From Dactylosporangium siamense (lineage in GTDB: Bacteria; Actinomycetota; Actinomycetes; Mycobacteriales; Micromonosporaceae), in contig NZ_BONQ01000151.1 in the NCBI RefSeq assembly GCF_016862795.1, forward strand, positions 1 through 64,000: DNA of 64,000 bases, read 5' to 3'. Positions 60,784-64,000 of the stretch are shown here, piece after piece. Both the position numbers and the translations under genes were made by a program. Within the stretch, counting starts at the first letter, position 1. Each line of letters opens with the position of its first letter. The notes beneath the pieces are model-generated. The model worked only from the letters and a program-made list of their open reading frames with translations, was not told the origin of the DNA and did not search any database.

Positions 60784-62079
60784 CTAGCGTACCCCGACCG
60801 CGATGAGCTTCTCGAGGGCCGCGAAGTACACGTGGTCGCCGCTCAGCAGCAGCGGCTCGGCGCCGTGCAGGGCGTCGAACGCGAGGTCGTGCCGGGCCAG
60901 GACGGTCCCGTCGGCGGCGTCGAGCGCGAGCAGCTCGACCCGGTGCTCGGGGGCGCCGTCGCGCAGCAGGAAGTGGTAGACGACGTCGTACACCACGCCG
61001 CCGCCGTTGACCGGGGACCAGTAGGACGTGGCGACCTCCGCGCCGGCGATGCCCCAGTCGCGGGTCCAGCGGACCGCGCCGTCGCCGACCGCGAACCCGG
61101 CGGCGTGCCCGTGGGCGTCGAAGACCATGAGGGTCTGCCCGTCGGTGGTCGCCGACCGCGGATCGAGCAGGGTGCCGGTGTCGCACCAGCGCCGGGCGCC
61201 GTCGGCGACGGTGTGGGCGCAGACCCCGCCGGTGCCGGTGGTGTAGGCGATGCCGCCGGCCGCGATCAGCCACGGCCCGCTCACGTCCTGCCGCCACACC
61301 CGGGTGCCGGTGCGCAGGTCGAAAGCGGCCAGCCCCGCAGTGGACCCCGTGCCGCTGGTGCCGCCGGTCTCGAACGTCTGCAGGGCGAGGCCGGCGTCGG
61401 CGACCGGCGGGTGCAGGCCCGCCTCGCCGTCCAGGGGCGCGGTCCACGCCGTGGTGCCGTCGGCGAGCCGCAACGCGGTCAGGGTGGCGCCGGCGGCGCG
61501 CAGCACCAGGTCTCCCGCGACGGTGTAACCGCCGGACACCTCGTCGGGCAGCGCCGTCTCCCACACCGTTTCGCCGCGGCCGGTGTACGCGTTGAGGTGC
61601 CGCTCGAGGAGGCTCCCCGTCGCCGGGTCGAACGTCTGCGACTCGACCAGCAGGCCGCCCGGTCCGGTCCCGGACGGCCCGGTGGCGAGCTGGCCGAACA
61701 CGCGGCCGGGGACGTCGACGACGGCACCGAGGTCGGCGCCGGTGACCGCGTCGTAGCGGCGGATCTGGCCGGTCGGGCCGCCGGAGGACCGCAGCAGCGT
61801 CCCGTCGGCGACGACGGCACCGCCGACCTGTTCCTCGGGCCGGGCGGCGGGGGCGGTCCACACGGTGCCGAGCCGGCCCGCCGCGGCGACCCCCAGGTCG
61901 CGGGTGACCGGCTGGAACCCGGCGCGGCCGGGCCCGTTGCCGTCCTGCCGCCAGCCGGCGTCGACCACGGCCGGCGCCGGCGTCCCCGGTCGCTGCGCGG
62001 CCGGTAGGGCCAGGGCAACGCCGGCAGGCGCCGAGGCGAGCAGGAGCGCTACAGGTACCAAACGGAAAAATCGCCGCAC
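60784..62079 (-). CDS. Secreted PQQ-like beta-propeller protein
   Basis: About 431 residues. A signal segment (LVPVALLLASAPAGVALALP) is followed by repeated blades with W-containing strands and ADGT.L, DGTTAWTAPL, DGARRWCD, DGAVRWTRD motifs, as in PQQ/BamB-type propellers. It probably binds proteins or ligands outside the membrane. GTG at 62079, 48 bp downstream of trpA on the same strand. Confidence 0.8.
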   Translation of the reverse strand: MRRFFRLVPVALLLASAPAGVALALPAAQRPGTPAPAVVDAGWRQDGNGPGRAGFQPVTRDLGVAAAGRLGTVWTAPAARPEEQVGGAVVADGTLLRSSGGPTGQIRRYDAVTGADLGAVVDVPGRVFGQLATGPSGTGPGGLLVESQTFDPATGSLLERHLNAYTGRGETVWETALPDEVSGGYTVAGDLVLRAAGATLTALRLADGTTAWTAPLDGEAGLHPPVADAGLALQTFETGGTSGTGSTAGLAAFDLRTGTRVWRQDVSGPWLIAAGGIAYTTGTGGVCAHTVADGARRWCDTGTLLDPRSATTDGQTLMVFDAHGHAAGFAVGDGAVRWTRDWGIAGAEVATSYWSPVNGGGVVYDVVYHFLLRDGAPEHRVELLALDAADGTVLARHDLAFDALHGAEPLLLSGDHVYFAALEKLIAVGVR

Positions 62080-62126
62080 GCCGGGCTCAACGACGGGGGT
62101 CGGGCCCGGTGACTGCCAGGAGCTGC

Positions 62127-62941
62127 CTAGCGGCGGCGGACGCCCTCGGCGAGGTCGGCGCTGAGCGCGGCGATCGCGGCGACACCTTCGGCGGGCGTCG
62201 CGGCGTCCTGCAGGCAGCGCACCAGGGCACTGCCGACGATGACCCCGTCGGCGAACGCGCCGACCTCCGCGGCCTGGTCGCCGTTGGAGACGCCGAGCCC
62301 GACCGCGACCGGCACGTGCTGGTCCGCCGCCTTCGAAGCGGCTCTGATCCGCTCGACGAGGGCCGGCGCGGCGGTGCTGGTGCTGCTGCGGGCGCCGGTG
62401 ACGCCCATGACGCTGGTCGCGTAGACGAAGCCGCGGCACCGGCCGGCGGTCATCGCGATCCGGGCGTCGGTCGAGGACGGCGACACCAGGAACACCCGGT
62501 CGAGGTCGTGCGCGTCGGAGGCCTCCAGCCACGGTCCGGACTCGTCGGGGATCAGGTCGGGCGTGATCAGCCCGGCGCCACCCGCGGCGGCGAGGTCGGC
62601 GGAGAACCGCTCGACCCCGTAGCGCTCGACCAGGTTCCAGTACGTCATGACGAGGATCGGAGCCCCCGCGGCGGCGACCGCCTCGACGGTGCGCAGGCCG
62701 TCGGCGACCCGGAAGCCGCCCGCCAGGGCCGCCTCGGTGGCGCGCTGGATGACCGGGCCGTCCATGACCGGGTCGGAGTACGGCAGGCCGACCTCGACGA
62801 TGTCCACCCCGTTGTCGATCATCGCCTTGATCGCGTCGATCGCGCCGGGCACGGTCGGGAACCCGGCCGGCAGGTAGCCGATCAGCGCGCTGCGACCCTC
62901 CGCGCGGGCCTTCTCGAACGCGACCGAAACACTCACTGTGC

Positions 62942-62945
<4 letters not shown>
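62127..62945 (-). CDS. trpA: Tryptophan synthase alpha subunit
   Basis: About 272 residues, a TIM barrel. [30 protein letters not shown] (catalytic Glu), [10 protein letters not shown] (catalytic Asp) and [14 protein letters not shown] are conserved. It splits indole-3-glycerol phosphate into indole for TrpB. GTG 62945 overlaps the trpB stop (GTGA); a GTG three codons later is also possible. Confidence 0.95.

Positions 62946-64000
<1,055 letters not shown>

Noticed and set aside
60645-60790. T-box or SAM riboswitch upstream of metG
   Set aside because: No T-box consensus or specifier layout and no SAM aptamer core could be matched by eye; the Met-rich short frame with a hairpin fits better.

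Overview
The window is high-GC actinomycete DNA. GTG and TTG starts and ATGA/GTGA gene overlaps are common, and the gene types fit a filamentous actinobacterium: an AfsR-like regulator, a WhiG/FliA-type sigma factor, a deazaflavin-dependent oxidoreductase, and the BioB helper BsaP. Micromonosporaceae is my inference from gene content; no marker here settles the genus.

From about 1 to 15.26 kb lies most of an actinomycete integrative and conjugative element (AICE). Its right end is at a tRNA-Val gene (complement 15225..15299). The tail is typical: a DUF2637-type membrane protein, a RepSA-type rolling-circle initiator, an excisionase and a tyrosine integrase. A divergent GntR regulator, a membrane protein, an SSB and an FtsK-type motor make up the control and transfer module. 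Cargo includes a nucleoside deaminase and three unrecognised genes at the left end. The left attachment site is not in the window. Two regulatory signatures stand out: GTTTGTGG-type inverted repeats between the GntR gene and the transfer operon, and a 17-bp palindrome, GTCAAG-N5-CTTGAC, at three places in the element. The integrase carries a LacI-type helix-turn-helix inside its catalytic domain. An antisense gene appears to have been inserted at the original start of rep.

From 15.2 to 26.5 kb come tRNA-Val, tRNA-Cys and two identical inverted tRNA-Gly genes around a CapA-like lipoprotein gene. These are followed by a Tat-exported PHP-like protein, an AfsR-type regulator, YaaA, a sigma factor, a RecQ-like helicase and small genes. 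From 26.5 to 37.2 kb is a mixed region: an ArsR-type regulator divergent from a PEP mutase family enzyme, a geranylgeranyl-reductase-like flavoprotein, a beta-carbonic anhydrase coupled to an SDR, a GGDEF protein that looks 5'-frameshifted, and an ArsR/SRPBCC/SRPBCC operon divergent from LtrA.

From 37.8 to 45.6 kb is a carbohydrate locus. A secreted protein with two discoidin domains and a probable beta-helix diverges from an ABC sugar importer and a GH1 beta-glucosidase, with an 18-bp perfect palindrome between them that resembles a LacI/CebR-type operator. From 45.7 to 51.9 kb are an APC permease with a divergent MocR regulator, an L,D-transpeptidase, a thymidylate-kinase-like protein, a kinase-like protein and a VapBC-like pair. 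From 51.9 to 55.3 kb is a biotin cluster: bioD and bioF diverge from bioB-bsaP.

The right end (55.4-64 kb) holds a flavin monooxygenase, lgt, a NUDIX gene, a frameshifted SGNH hydrolase, and on the minus strand trpB-trpA, a PQQ-propeller protein and methionyl-tRNA synthetase. The synthetase gene is preceded by a 17-residue Met-rich open frame and a GC-rich hairpin, a possible attenuator. trpB runs off the window end.
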